Shown piece by piece: positions 17,174-24,334 of a stretch of 45,796 nucleotides of DNA. Within the stretch, counting starts at the first letter, position 1; every line of letters begins with the position of its first letter. Both the position numbers and the translations under genes were made by a program. Source of the DNA: Burkholderia sp. LMG 13014 (GTDB lineage Bacteria; Pseudomonadota; Gammaproteobacteria; Burkholderiales; Burkholderiaceae); assembly GCF_905232215.1 (NCBI RefSeq), contig NZ_CAJNKE010000012.1:1-45796 (forward strand). Direction: 5' to 3'. The notes under the pieces are model-generated. The model was not told where the DNA came from. It searched no databases and was given only the letters and a program-made list of their open reading frames with translations.

Positions 17174-17216
17174 CCGGATGCGCACTCGACATCCGGCGGG
17201 CAGACACCTGCCCGCC
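17174..17216 (-). terminator. Two adjacent hairpins after the J-domain gene
   Basis: Nine nt beyond the stop of the J-domain gene, GGCGGGCAG (17195-17203) pairs with CTGCCCGCC (17208-17216) around ACAC. An overlapping second stem, CCGGATG (17174-17180) with CATCCGG (17190-17196), follows. There is no U-tract; a GC-rich terminator is the likely role. Confidence 0.6.
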
Positions 17217-17224
17217 CGACACGA

Positions 17225-18361
17225 CTAATCGTCGAAGCGCGGGAATGCCCGCTGGCGCTTCATGTCCTTCAGCCATTCCTTGACGTTCGCCGGATCGTCG
17301 AACTCGCGCAACGTCAGGTTCAGGTCGTGGATGCTGCGCTGAGTGCCCGCGATGTCGCGCGTGAGCATGCGCATGATGGTATCGGGCGCGACCTTGACCG
17401 ACGGCGCAATCCCGTAAGTCCGCCGGAATCCGGTCTCGACGTCCTGGATCTCCTGATCCAGCTCGCGCAGCTGATCTTCCAGAATGCCGTTGTAGCGCGC
17501 GAGCCGATCTTCGCCGAGGCCGTTGATCGCGTGCCGGTCGATCTGTTCGATCTCCAGTTGCAGCTCCAGCAGTTGCAGGAGCTTGCCGTTCGCATAAGCG
17601 TGGTTGACCCGCTGCATCAGCACGGTCTTGCGTTCCTGTTCCTGGGGATCGGTTTCGCGATCGGGGTGCAGCGCACTCGCCAGCTTGCGATAGACCTCGC
17701 GGATCGACCGGCTCGCTTCGGCCTGCTCGGCTTCGCGCTTCGCCAGCGCGGCCGATTGCCGAGGCGCTTTCTTGCGCTTGGCGCGCTGGGCCTCGCGGGC
17801 CGCGTGCTCGGCCATGTCCCGCTCGAACTGTTCGTCCAGTTCGGCCTGCATGCGCGCCATGAGCTCTTCGGGCGACAGCGAATCGAGATCGTCTTCCGCG
17901 GCCACGCCGGGCGTCGCACCCGATTCCGGTTCCGCCTCGTGCTCCGGGCTGGTCTGCCGGGGCTCGGTTGCGGTGCTGCTGCCGTGATCGGCCCCGCTGT
18001 GCCGGTCGTGGATCGCCTTCAACTGCGCGTCGTCGCTGAAGTCGAGCAGGTCGCGCGCCATGTTGGCGATCATCCCGGAAAGGGTGTGCTGCTCGGCCTT
18101 GCTCAATCCTTTCTGCAGATACGCGTCGTCGAGCTGATTGAGCAACCGGATCCGCAGCGCGGTTGACGTCTGTTCGAGCGGCAACAGCTCGTCGACGAAT
18201 TTCTTCTGGAAGACCGGCATCACGGCTTCCCACGCGCCGAGACGCTCGCGCCGCTTCTCGATTTGCTGGACGAGCGTATTGAACGCTTTCTGGGCTGTCG
18301 ACAGGCTGGCTGTCTCGTGGCCGGGCGCGATGGCGACCGCTGTTCCGCGACGTGCGGTCAT
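17225..18361 (-). CDS. J-domain (DnaJ-like) protein
   Basis: A 378-residue cytoplasmic protein without signal or membrane segments. Around residue 230 the sequence SIREVYRKLASALHPDRETDPQEQERKTVLMQRVNHAYANG matches the helix II-HPD-helix III core of a J-domain, so it could stimulate an Hsp70 ATPase. The N-terminal 120 residues are helical. An acidic, Ser/Pro/Glu-rich linker (130-170) is followed by a long charged coiled-coil-like segment with KRKKAPRQ. After the J-like core comes another helical region to the C-terminus. It lacks the Gly/Phe and zinc regions of DnaJ, so it is a specialised co-chaperone or a J-like scaffold. It lies between the two DUF4148 copies on the same strand. Confidence 0.75.
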   Translation of the reverse strand: MTARRGTAVAIAPGHETASLSTAQKAFNTLVQQIEKRRERLGAWEAVMPVFQKKFVDELLPLEQTSTALRIRLLNQLDDAYLQKGLSKAEQHTLSGMIANMARDLLDFSDDAQLKAIHDRHSGADHGSSTATEPRQTSPEHEAEPESGATPGVAAEDDLDSLSPEELMARMQAELDEQFERDMAEHAAREAQRAKRKKAPRQSAALAKREAEQAEASRSIREVYRKLASALHPDRETDPQEQERKTVLMQRVNHAYANGKLLQLLELQLEIEQIDRHAINGLGEDRLARYNGILEDQLRELDQEIQDVETGFRRTYGIAPSVKVAPDTIMRMLTRDIAGTQRSIHDLNLTLREFDDPANVKEWLKDMKRQRAFPRFDD

Positions 18362-18469
18362 GTGAATGTCCTCCGGCCGCGGCAGGACGCGCAGCAGGCC
18401 GGTATTTTAGCCGGATGTCCTGCGGGGTTGCCGGGATGGGCGTTCTGCCCCGCAGCGACCGGCCACGCG

Positions 18470-18793
18470 CTAGCGCTTCACCGCTGCGACCGCCGGCGCG
18501 CCCGAATACGTGCCCGGCGCGCCACTCGACCCGTAGGCCGCTTCGGTGTTCTTGCGTTCGGCGACGCGCTTGGCGGCCAGGCGTTCCTGCGCGGCGACGA
18601 TGTCGTCCGGATAGTTGCCGCCGTCGCCGGCAGCGGGGTCGTAGCCGACCGATTCGAGATCGAACAGTTCCTGGCGTACCTGGGCGCGCGTGAGCGTCGA
18701 GTGCGACGACTGCGCGTACGACGCGGACGGTGCGGCGAGAAGAACGGTGGCGGTAGCGGCAACGGTGGCGATGGTGACGATGATGGATTTCAT
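18470..18793 (-). CDS. DUF4148 family exported protein, copy B
   Basis: A 107-residue paralogue of the protein at 16635-16952, with the same signal peptide, the same TRAQVRQELFDLESVGYDP core and a different C-terminus (GTYSGAPAVAAVKR). It starts with ATG and has the same TGAGGAAA ribosome site. The 1841-bp offset to copy A is constant through coding and leader sequence, so the pair arose by duplication of a unit that included its translation signals. Function unknown. Confidence 0.86.
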   Translation of the reverse strand: MKSIIVTIATVAATATVLLAAPSASYAQSSHSTLTRAQVRQELFDLESVGYDPAAGDGGNYPDDIVAAQERLAAKRVAERKNTEAAYGSSGAPGTYSGAPAVAAVKR

Positions 18794-18824
18794 GATTTCC
18801 TCAGACGGTTTCGTTGCGGTTCGG
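18528..18824. repeat. Direct repeat unit B (DUF4148 gene and leader)
   Basis: Partner of 16687-16983, same orientation. Weaker similarity continues to about 18942. Confidence 0.8.
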
Positions 18825-18948
18825 CGCGACTGCGGCAGGCCGGACCGATGGGGCAGGTTCAGGCGCCCGGAACGGCCGGATACCCGGCGATTCCTGGCGC
18901 GCTGAGTTGCGGAATGCGCGAGCGTGAGCGACGCGCGCGGCGATGCGA

Positions 18949-19914
18949 TCAAGCATCGGCGATCGCCACGATGGCCGTTCCCGCGTGGACGGCGCCTGAC
19001 GACCGCGGTGCGGCGAGCGATGGCAGCCTGAAGCGCGCGGCCGTCAGATCGACGAACGCGCGGACCTTGCCGGGCAGGAATTCGCGGCCCGGATACACGA
19101 GCGAGACGGTGACGCTGTCGTTCACGATCCGGTAGTCGTCCAGCACGCGGGTCAGCGTGCCGATGCGCAGGTCGTTCGCGACCATGTACTCGGGCAGCAA
19201 CGCGACACCGCTGCCGGCCAGCGCGAGCTGGCGCTGCATCAGTGCGCTGTTGACCGTGATCGGCGCGTCGAGCGCGATCGCGTCGATCGTGCCGTTCGGG
19301 CCGGCCCACCGGTAGGTGCGTGCACCGGTCGCCAGGCCGACGATTCGGTGCGCGGCCAGATCGACCGGCCGGCGCGGCGCGGCCGCGTCCAGCAGATAGG
19401 CGGGTGACGCGACGGCGACGAGCGGCGCATGGACCAGCGTGCGCGATACGACGGAAACCGACGTGATCATCGTGTCGGCGACGATGCCGGCGTCGAATCC
19501 GCCGCCGAGCAGGTCGACTTCCGATTCGGTCAGCGTGATGTGCAGCCGCACGTCGGGATGGCGCGACTGATAGTCGGCGAACAGGCCGGCGAGTTCCGGC
19601 GACATCACGCTGTGCAGCACGACGACGTGCAGGTCGCCCGCGATCCGGCTCGATTCCTGCGTGGCGCGCGATTCGATTTCGGCGAGGTCGGTCAGCAGCG
19701 CACGGCACGCTTCCGCGTAGCGGATCCCGATCCCGGTGAGCACCGTCTTGCGTGTCGAGCGTTGCAGCAGCTTGACGCCGAGGTGCGACTCGAGGTCGCC
19801 GACATAGCGCGTCACCAGCGACGGCGACAGGTTCATCTGATGGGCGGCATGAGAGAAATGGTGCGTGTCTGCAACCTTGAGAAAGACCCGCATCGCACTG
19901 AACAGATGATTCAC
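18949..19914 (-). CDS. LysR-family transcriptional regulator
   Basis: A 321-residue regulator with an N-terminal winged helix-turn-helix (MRVFLKVADTHHFSHAAHQMNLSPSLVTRYVGDLESHLGVKLLQRSTRKTVLT) and a periplasmic-binding-protein-like effector domain from about 90 (GDLHVVVLHSVMSPELAGLFADYQSRHPDV). The pattern resembles the CrgA/AphB-like LysR subgroup. The C-terminal 25 residues are an Ala-rich extension. There is no adjacent divergent gene: both neighbours are small exported proteins on the same strand, so its target cannot be inferred from context. Confidence 0.88.
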   Translation of the reverse strand: MNHLFSAMRVFLKVADTHHFSHAAHQMNLSPSLVTRYVGDLESHLGVKLLQRSTRKTVLTGIGIRYAEACRALLTDLAEIESRATQESSRIAGDLHVVVLHSVMSPELAGLFADYQSRHPDVRLHITLTESEVDLLGGGFDAGIVADTMITSVSVVSRTLVHAPLVAVASPAYLLDAAAPRRPVDLAAHRIVGLATGARTYRWAGPNGTIDAIALDAPITVNSALMQRQLALAGSGVALLPEYMVANDLRIGTLTRVLDDYRIVNDSVTVSLVYPGREFLPGKVRAFVDLTAARFRLPSLAAPRSSGAVHAGTAIVAIADA

Positions 19915-19994
19915 GTCGGTTTCCGGGGAGGCGTTGAAGGGGGAGGCGTGGTCTACCGGCGGCTTCCGCAGCGGGCCGGATGACGCTTGCGGGT

Positions 19995-20294
19995 TCAGCT
20001 GCCGAAGTAGACGTTGCAGAAGCTCACCGGGCCGACGCAGTCGGCATCCGGAGCGGCCGGAAGGCTGGCCGGCGCAACGCGAAGCGGGACGACGGCCCTG
20101 GTCGCGGCGGTGGCTTGCGTGCCCTTGTCGTCGCTCGAGCGTGCGGCGAGTTGCGCGGTGTAAGCCGGGGCGGCAGGTTGCGATGCCTGGCGAACCACCG
20201 GCGGAGCCGGTTGCTGCTGCGCGCAGGCGCTGGCGGCCACGCCCGAGAAAGCGATCAATGCAACGGCGAGACTGGTCAGGATGGGCTTAGACAT
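19995..20294 (-). CDS. Small exported protein of unknown function
   Basis: A 99-residue protein with a clear signal peptide (KPILTSLAVALIAFSGVAASA, cut near ACA|Q). The mature part is a Gln/Pro/Ala-rich, probably disordered region ending in a short Cys-containing tail (DADCVGPVSFCNVYFGS) whose two cysteines may form a disulfide. No family is recognised. Its ribosome site is weak. It is followed by the LysR gene on the same strand after about 80 nt. Confidence 0.65.
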   Translation of the reverse strand: MSKPILTSLAVALIAFSGVAASACAQQQPAPPVVRQASQPAAPAYTAQLAARSSDDKGTQATAATRAVVPLRVAPASLPAAPDADCVGPVSFCNVYFGS

Positions 20295-20705
20295 TTAGGA
20301 TTCCGATAATAGTTGGATATGTTTCTCCAGATCGACCTGGTATGCCGGAGCAGTCGAATCGTCCTGTCGATGGCCAGGGGGCAAGTCGGACCTTCTGTCG
20401 AGTCGGGTCGACGTCATCGACGTAGTCGACGTAATGCGGAAGGTGTCTGCGACATGAGCGCCGGAGCCTCGACGCCGGGATTCGGCGCGACCGATTCACC
20501 TGGAATCGATAGTGAAAGAATGAAGGAAATCCCTGATCGCGTCCAAGGCGAATTTCCGATGCTGTCGATAAGTCAAAGCGATGACTCACTCACATCTGAA
20601 TCAACATGATATGGATTGCGAAACAAAAATTCGGAGCGCGAGATGGCAGCCATCGTACGCGTCATGCGGGCGCTTATGCCAGGTGCTTGTGCGGGGGAGT
20701 ATGCC
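20295..20705. other. 411-bp region without a convincing gene
   Basis: It lies between the small exported protein gene and the LysR terminator. It holds three tandem 9-nt repeats at 20408-20434. Short open frames exist on both strands but lack ribosome sites and protein-like composition. It is less GC-rich around 20500-20640 and probably carries the promoter of the exported protein gene. Confidence 0.5.
20408..20434. repeat. Three tandem 9-nt repeats (tcgacgt + 2)
   Basis: Units tcgacgtca, tcgacgtag and tcgacgtaa are consecutive and differ only in the last two bases. They are intergenic, about 115 nt upstream of the small exported protein gene. Confidence 0.85.
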
Positions 20706-20732
20706 GGTGCGTCGTCAGGCTGACGACGCACC
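20706..20732. terminator. 12-bp perfect hairpin after the LysR gene
   Basis: GGTGCGTCGTCA (20706-20717) pairs perfectly with TGACGACGCACC (20721-20732) around a 3-nt loop, 8 nt beyond the LysR stop at 20741. A strong stem without a U-tract. Confidence 0.7.
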
Positions 20733-20740
20733 CTGCGAGC

Positions 20741-21688
20741 TCATGCGCGGTCGAGCGTCGTTAGCGTGCGCAGCGACGCCAGGCTGCCGTGCTCGAGCAT
20801 CTCGTGAACCAGGTCGGCGAACGCGGTCGACGCGACGGTGCGATAGGCGCCCTTGCGGCGCAGCAGCGCGACGGTGCGCACCGGGAAGGGCGGATCGAGC
20901 GGCACGTACTGCAAGTCGCGATGCTCGAATTCGATGGTGCCGGGCAGGATCGTCGCGATCTTGCCGCGGCTCACGATCTTCAGTACCGCGCTGATCGAAT
21001 TCGCCTGCAACGCGACATCGGGTTGCATGTCGTACGTCTGGAAATAGCTGTCGACATAGAAACGCGACACGAAGCTCGTCGTCAGCAGCGCGAGCGGCGT
21101 TTCGGCGAGCTGCACCGGCGTGACAGGCTCGCGCTGGGTGGTCAGCGGATGCGAACGGCCGACCACGAGCATCAGGCGCTCGGGAAACAGCGCTTCGGCC
21201 TCGATTTCGTCGTTGCGAACATCGACGAAACCGAACGCAAGATCGACCTGGTCGTCGCCGAGCGCCGCCTCCACCGCATCGAGCGACATCTCGGTCATCT
21301 CGATCACGATGCCAGGGTGACGCTCGTGGAACAGCTCGATGACAGGCGCGACCAGATACTCGGTGAAGGTCGGCGTGAAGGCGATCCGCAGCTTGCCGCG
21401 CGACAGGTCGTGTACGTCGTGCAGCGCGCGTTGCGCGGTGAGCAGGTCGTTGTGCGCGCGGCGCACGTATTCGAGGTAGACACTGCCGAAATCGGTGAGC
21501 TGGACCATGCGTCCGCTGCGGTCGAACAGTTGCGCACCGAGCTCGTCCTCAAGCTGGCGCACCTTCTGCGACAACGCCGATTGCGACACGCTAAGCGCTT
21601 CGGCCGCGCGCGTGAAATTGCGGTGCTCGTCGATCGCGAGCAGATAGCTGATGTTGCGAAGCAGCGGGCTGCGTTGGGTGAACTTCAT
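20741..21688 (-). CDS. LysR-family transcriptional regulator (CynR/CbbR-like)
   Basis: A 315-residue regulator. Its HTH (ISYLLAIDEHRNFTRAAEALSVSQSALSQKVRQLEDELGAQLFDRSGRMVQLTDFG) and effector domain (GKLRIAFTPTFTEYLVAPVIELFHERHPGIVIEMTEMSLDAVEAAL) are canonical. The ATG at 21688 begins MKFTQRSPLLRNISYLL. It is encoded 113 nt downstream of the outer-membrane factor of the efflux operon and on the same strand, so it may be cotranscribed and control that operon. LysR regulators commonly control aromatic-acid efflux; that link here is inference. Confidence 0.9.
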   Translation of the reverse strand: MKFTQRSPLLRNISYLLAIDEHRNFTRAAEALSVSQSALSQKVRQLEDELGAQLFDRSGRMVQLTDFGSVYLEYVRRAHNDLLTAQRALHDVHDLSRGKLRIAFTPTFTEYLVAPVIELFHERHPGIVIEMTEMSLDAVEAALGDDQVDLAFGFVDVRNDEIEAEALFPERLMLVVGRSHPLTTQREPVTPVQLAETPLALLTTSFVSRFYVDSYFQTYDMQPDVALQANSISAVLKIVSRGKIATILPGTIEFEHRDLQYVPLDPPFPVRTVALLRRKGAYRTVASTAFADLVHEMLEHGSLASLRTLTTLDRA

Positions 21689-21801
21689 TTTTCGCGGAAT
21701 GGGTCGCGGGTCGCGTAGGTCCGGCATCTCGCCATTATGCGCCGGAAGGCGGGCGGCGGATCGCGCTGGCGCCGGGTAGTCGGCGACGACGTCACGGTTC
21801 G

Positions 21802-23214
21802 TCATTGCCAGCCGCCTCCGAGCGCGAGGAACGTGGTGATCTGGTCGTCGTTCACTGCTTGCCGGGCCGCCGCCACGGCCGTTTCGGCCGCGAGCCAGGT
21901 ACGCTCGGCGTCGAGGGCCGCGAGTCCGCCGATCCGCCCGCCGCGCCGCAGTTCTTCGGTTCGCGCCATCACGTCGCGTGCCGCGTCGCGCGACGCCTCC
22001 AGGCGCTGCAGCCGGTCGAGCGCGCCCGCGTAGGTGTCGAGCGACGTCTCGGTTTCGCGCAGCGCGGTGAGGACGGTCGCATCGAAATGCGCGAGGCTCG
22101 CACGGCTGTCGGCCTGCGCGGCGTCGATGCGGTCGCGAATCGTGCTGCGATGGAGATTCCACGTGACCATCGGGCCGATCGCGAAGCGGTTCGTCAGCGG
22201 CGTGAAGAACGCGGCCGCGCCGCCGGTCGAACCGATGCTTGCACCGAGCCGGATATCCGGATACAGCGCGGCCGTTTCGACGCCGATGCGCGCGGTCGAC
22301 GCGGCGAGCCGGCGCTCGGCCGCACGGACGTCGGGCCGGCGCTTCAGCAGCGCGCGCCCGTCGCCGGACGGAATCGGCTGCGACAGTTCGAGCGGCTTGT
22401 TGCACGACAGCAGCGCGCGATCGTAGTTTTCCGGCGGCTGGCCGGTCAGCGTCGCGAGCCGGAATGCCGCGTTCAGCCGGCGCGCCCGCAGCGGCGCGAG
22501 CTGCGCGCGGCTGTTCTCGATGCCGCCCTGGTCGCGCTGCTGCTCGAAGGTCGGCGCACGTCCGTTCGAGATCAGCTGGCGGGTAAGGGCGAGGCGGCGC
22601 TGCTGGACGTCGATCGAGCGATGCAGCACGTCGATCTGGTTGCCGGCGTTGCACAGGTCCGAATACGCGCGCGTGACTTCCGCGCTGACGTTCACGCGCA
22701 CGAGATCGCGCGCGGCGGCGACCGCCTCGTGGTCGGCGGACGCCGCTTCGATCCCGCGCCGGATCCCGCCGAACAGGTCGAGGTCATAGCTCATCTCGAG
22801 TCCGATGTTGTAGATCTCGTGCCGCGGCGGCTCGACATGCGACAGGACCGACGCCGCCGATTGCTGCGTGTAGTTGGTCGACGCGTCGACGCCGACGCTC
22901 GGCTCGCGCGCGGTGCGCGTCGCCGCGAGCAGCGCACTGCTGCGTTCGAGGTTCGCCTGCGCGGCGCGCAGGTCGACGTTGCTGGCCAGCGCCTTTTCGA
23001 CCAGACCGTCGAGCGTCGGGTCGTTGTAGAGGCGCCACCAGCGGTCGGGCAGCGGGTCGCTCGACGCGACCGATGCCCCCGCAACGAACGCATGGTTGGC
23101 GGCCGGTGCGTTTACGAGGGCGTTCGACGGCACGCGATAGTCGGGGCCGACCGCCGCGCATGCGGCGAGCGCGACGCACAGCGCCGCGATGGTGGTCGTA
23201 CGCAGGCTTACCAT
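21802..23214 (-). CDS. Outer-membrane efflux lipoprotein, NodT/OprM family
   Basis: A 470-residue TolC-like channel. The N-terminus has a lipoprotein signal (LCVALAACAAVGPDYRVP) with Cys at the LAAC box and the GPDY hallmark of RND/NodT outer-membrane factors. Two homologous halves follow, with the repeated helical barrel features RAAQANLERSSALL, YDLDLFGGIRRGIEAASAD and TWNLHRSTIRDRIDAAQADSRASL. It completes the tripartite pump with the adaptor and FUSC protein encoded just upstream. Its ATG (23214) overlaps the adaptor's last codons by 7 nt, so expression is coupled. Confidence 0.92.
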   Translation of the reverse strand: MVSLRTTTIAALCVALAACAAVGPDYRVPSNALVNAPAANHAFVAGASVASSDPLPDRWWRLYNDPTLDGLVEKALASNVDLRAAQANLERSSALLAATRTAREPSVGVDASTNYTQQSAASVLSHVEPPRHEIYNIGLEMSYDLDLFGGIRRGIEAASADHEAVAAARDLVRVNVSAEVTRAYSDLCNAGNQIDVLHRSIDVQQRRLALTRQLISNGRAPTFEQQRDQGGIENSRAQLAPLRARRLNAAFRLATLTGQPPENYDRALLSCNKPLELSQPIPSGDGRALLKRRPDVRAAERRLAASTARIGVETAALYPDIRLGASIGSTGGAAAFFTPLTNRFAIGPMVTWNLHRSTIRDRIDAAQADSRASLAHFDATVLTALRETETSLDTYAGALDRLQRLEASRDAARDVMARTEELRRGGRIGGLAALDAERTWLAAETAVAAARQAVNDDQITTFLALGGGWQ

Positions 23215-24107
23215 GGCAGGCTCCGGTGCACCGTGACGTCGCCGGCCCGCGCATGAATCTCGACCGACGCGGTTTGTCCCGGCACGAGCCGCACGCCGGG
23301 CGGCACCGCATCGATCGCGATCCGCACCGGGATGCGCTGCGCGAGCCGCACCCAGGTAAACGCCGGGTTCACGTTCGCGAGCTGGGCGTCGCCTCCCGCG
23401 CGCTCGCGGTCTTCGACGCCGCCGGCGATGCTCTGCACGTGGCCACGGATCTCGCTCGCGACGCCCATCAGATAGATGCTGGCCGGATCACCGATATGAA
23501 TCGCCGGCAGCTTGGTTTCCTCGAAGTAGCCTTCGACGCGCAGCGACGTGTCGTTTACCAGCGCCATCGCGCCCTTGCCGGCGTTCAGATACGCGCCGGG
23601 CAGCAGCCCGACGTTGGTCACCGTGCCGTCGATCGGCGCACGGACGAGTGTGCGCTCGAGGTTCAGCGCGGCGAGGTTGCGTGCGGAGCGGGCCTGCGCG
23701 AGCGCGGCACGCAATTTTTCGACGCGTGTCGTGCCCTGCTGGGTCGATTCCTCGGCGACCACGTCCGGCATTGCGCGATTGCGGCGATCCTCGCGAATCG
23801 CTTCGTCGAGTTCGGCCTGTTCGCTCGCGACGTTCGCGTCGGCCTGTTCGAGTGCGATCCGGTAGCGCGACGGGTCGATCACGAGCAGAACCTGGCCCTT
23901 CGTCACTTTCTGGTTGTCGTGTACGCGCACGTCGGTGACGAGCCCGCTGACGTCCGGGGCGATCGGTACCACGTCCGAGCGCACCTTGCCGTCGCGCGTG
24001 AGCGGTTCGATCTGATAGCGGACCCACAGCCCGTAGATCGCGCCGAGGATGCCGAGGATGATCGCGACCGTCAGCACGGTGCGTAACAGGGGGATGATTC
24101 GCTTCAT
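23208..24107 (-). CDS. HlyD/EmrA-type periplasmic adaptor (AaeA-like)
   Basis: A 299-residue membrane-fusion protein. One N-terminal helix (LLRTVLTVAIILGILGAIYGLWV) anchors it. The lipoyl-like half motifs VPIAPDVSGLVTDVRVHDNQKVTKGQVLLVIDPSRY and LVRAPIDGTVTNVGLLPGAYLNAG flank an alpha-helical hairpin (residues 85-145), and a beta-barrel segment with GYFEETKLPAIHIGD follows. It bridges the FUSC inner-membrane protein to the outer-membrane factor. The gene lies 2 nt after the DUF1656 gene. The family commonly exports aromatic carboxylic acids or fusaric acid. Confidence 0.92.
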   Translation of the reverse strand: MKRIIPLLRTVLTVAIILGILGAIYGLWVRYQIEPLTRDGKVRSDVVPIAPDVSGLVTDVRVHDNQKVTKGQVLLVIDPSRYRIALEQADANVASEQAELDEAIREDRRNRAMPDVVAEESTQQGTTRVEKLRAALAQARSARNLAALNLERTLVRAPIDGTVTNVGLLPGAYLNAGKGAMALVNDTSLRVEGYFEETKLPAIHIGDPASIYLMGVASEIRGHVQSIAGGVEDRERAGGDAQLANVNPAFTWVRLAQRIPVRIAIDAVPPGVRLVPGQTASVEIHARAGDVTVHRSLPW

Positions 24108-24109
24108 GT

Positions 24110-24334
24110 TCAGGAAAGGAGGCGATACGGGAAATACGCGTCGGCGAGACGGGCGATGCCCCACCACAGCACGAAGAAGGCTGCCAGTTCGAGCAGCGCC
24201 GGTTGCCAGAGCAGCACGCGCAGCGGCAGGCGAAGCAGCACGCCACGCAACAGGAACGTGACGATCAGCGCGACGATGGCCCACGCCAGCGCGGACGGCA
24301 GGTAGATGCCGAAAATGTGGATCTCTTCGATCAT
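24110..24334 (-). CDS. DUF1656 small membrane protein of the efflux system
   Basis: A 74-residue protein with two membrane helices (YLPSALAWAIVALIVTFLLRGVLL and LLELAAFFVLWWGIARLADAYF). It begins with the conserved EEIHIFGIYLPS of the DUF1656/AaeX family. AaeX-like proteins are always found between the FUSC pump and the HlyD adaptor, as here, and their role is unknown. Its ATG overlaps the stop of the FUSC gene (ATGA, 24331-24334). Confidence 0.9.
   Translation of the reverse strand: MIEEIHIFGIYLPSALAWAIVALIVTFLLRGVLLRLPLRVLLWQPALLELAAFFVLWWGIARLADAYFPYRLLS

Noticed and set aside
20313-20609. A 98-codon plus-strand frame in the gap before the LysR gene.
   Set aside because: No ribosome site, no hydrophobic or domain pattern, and it crosses the 9-nt repeats.
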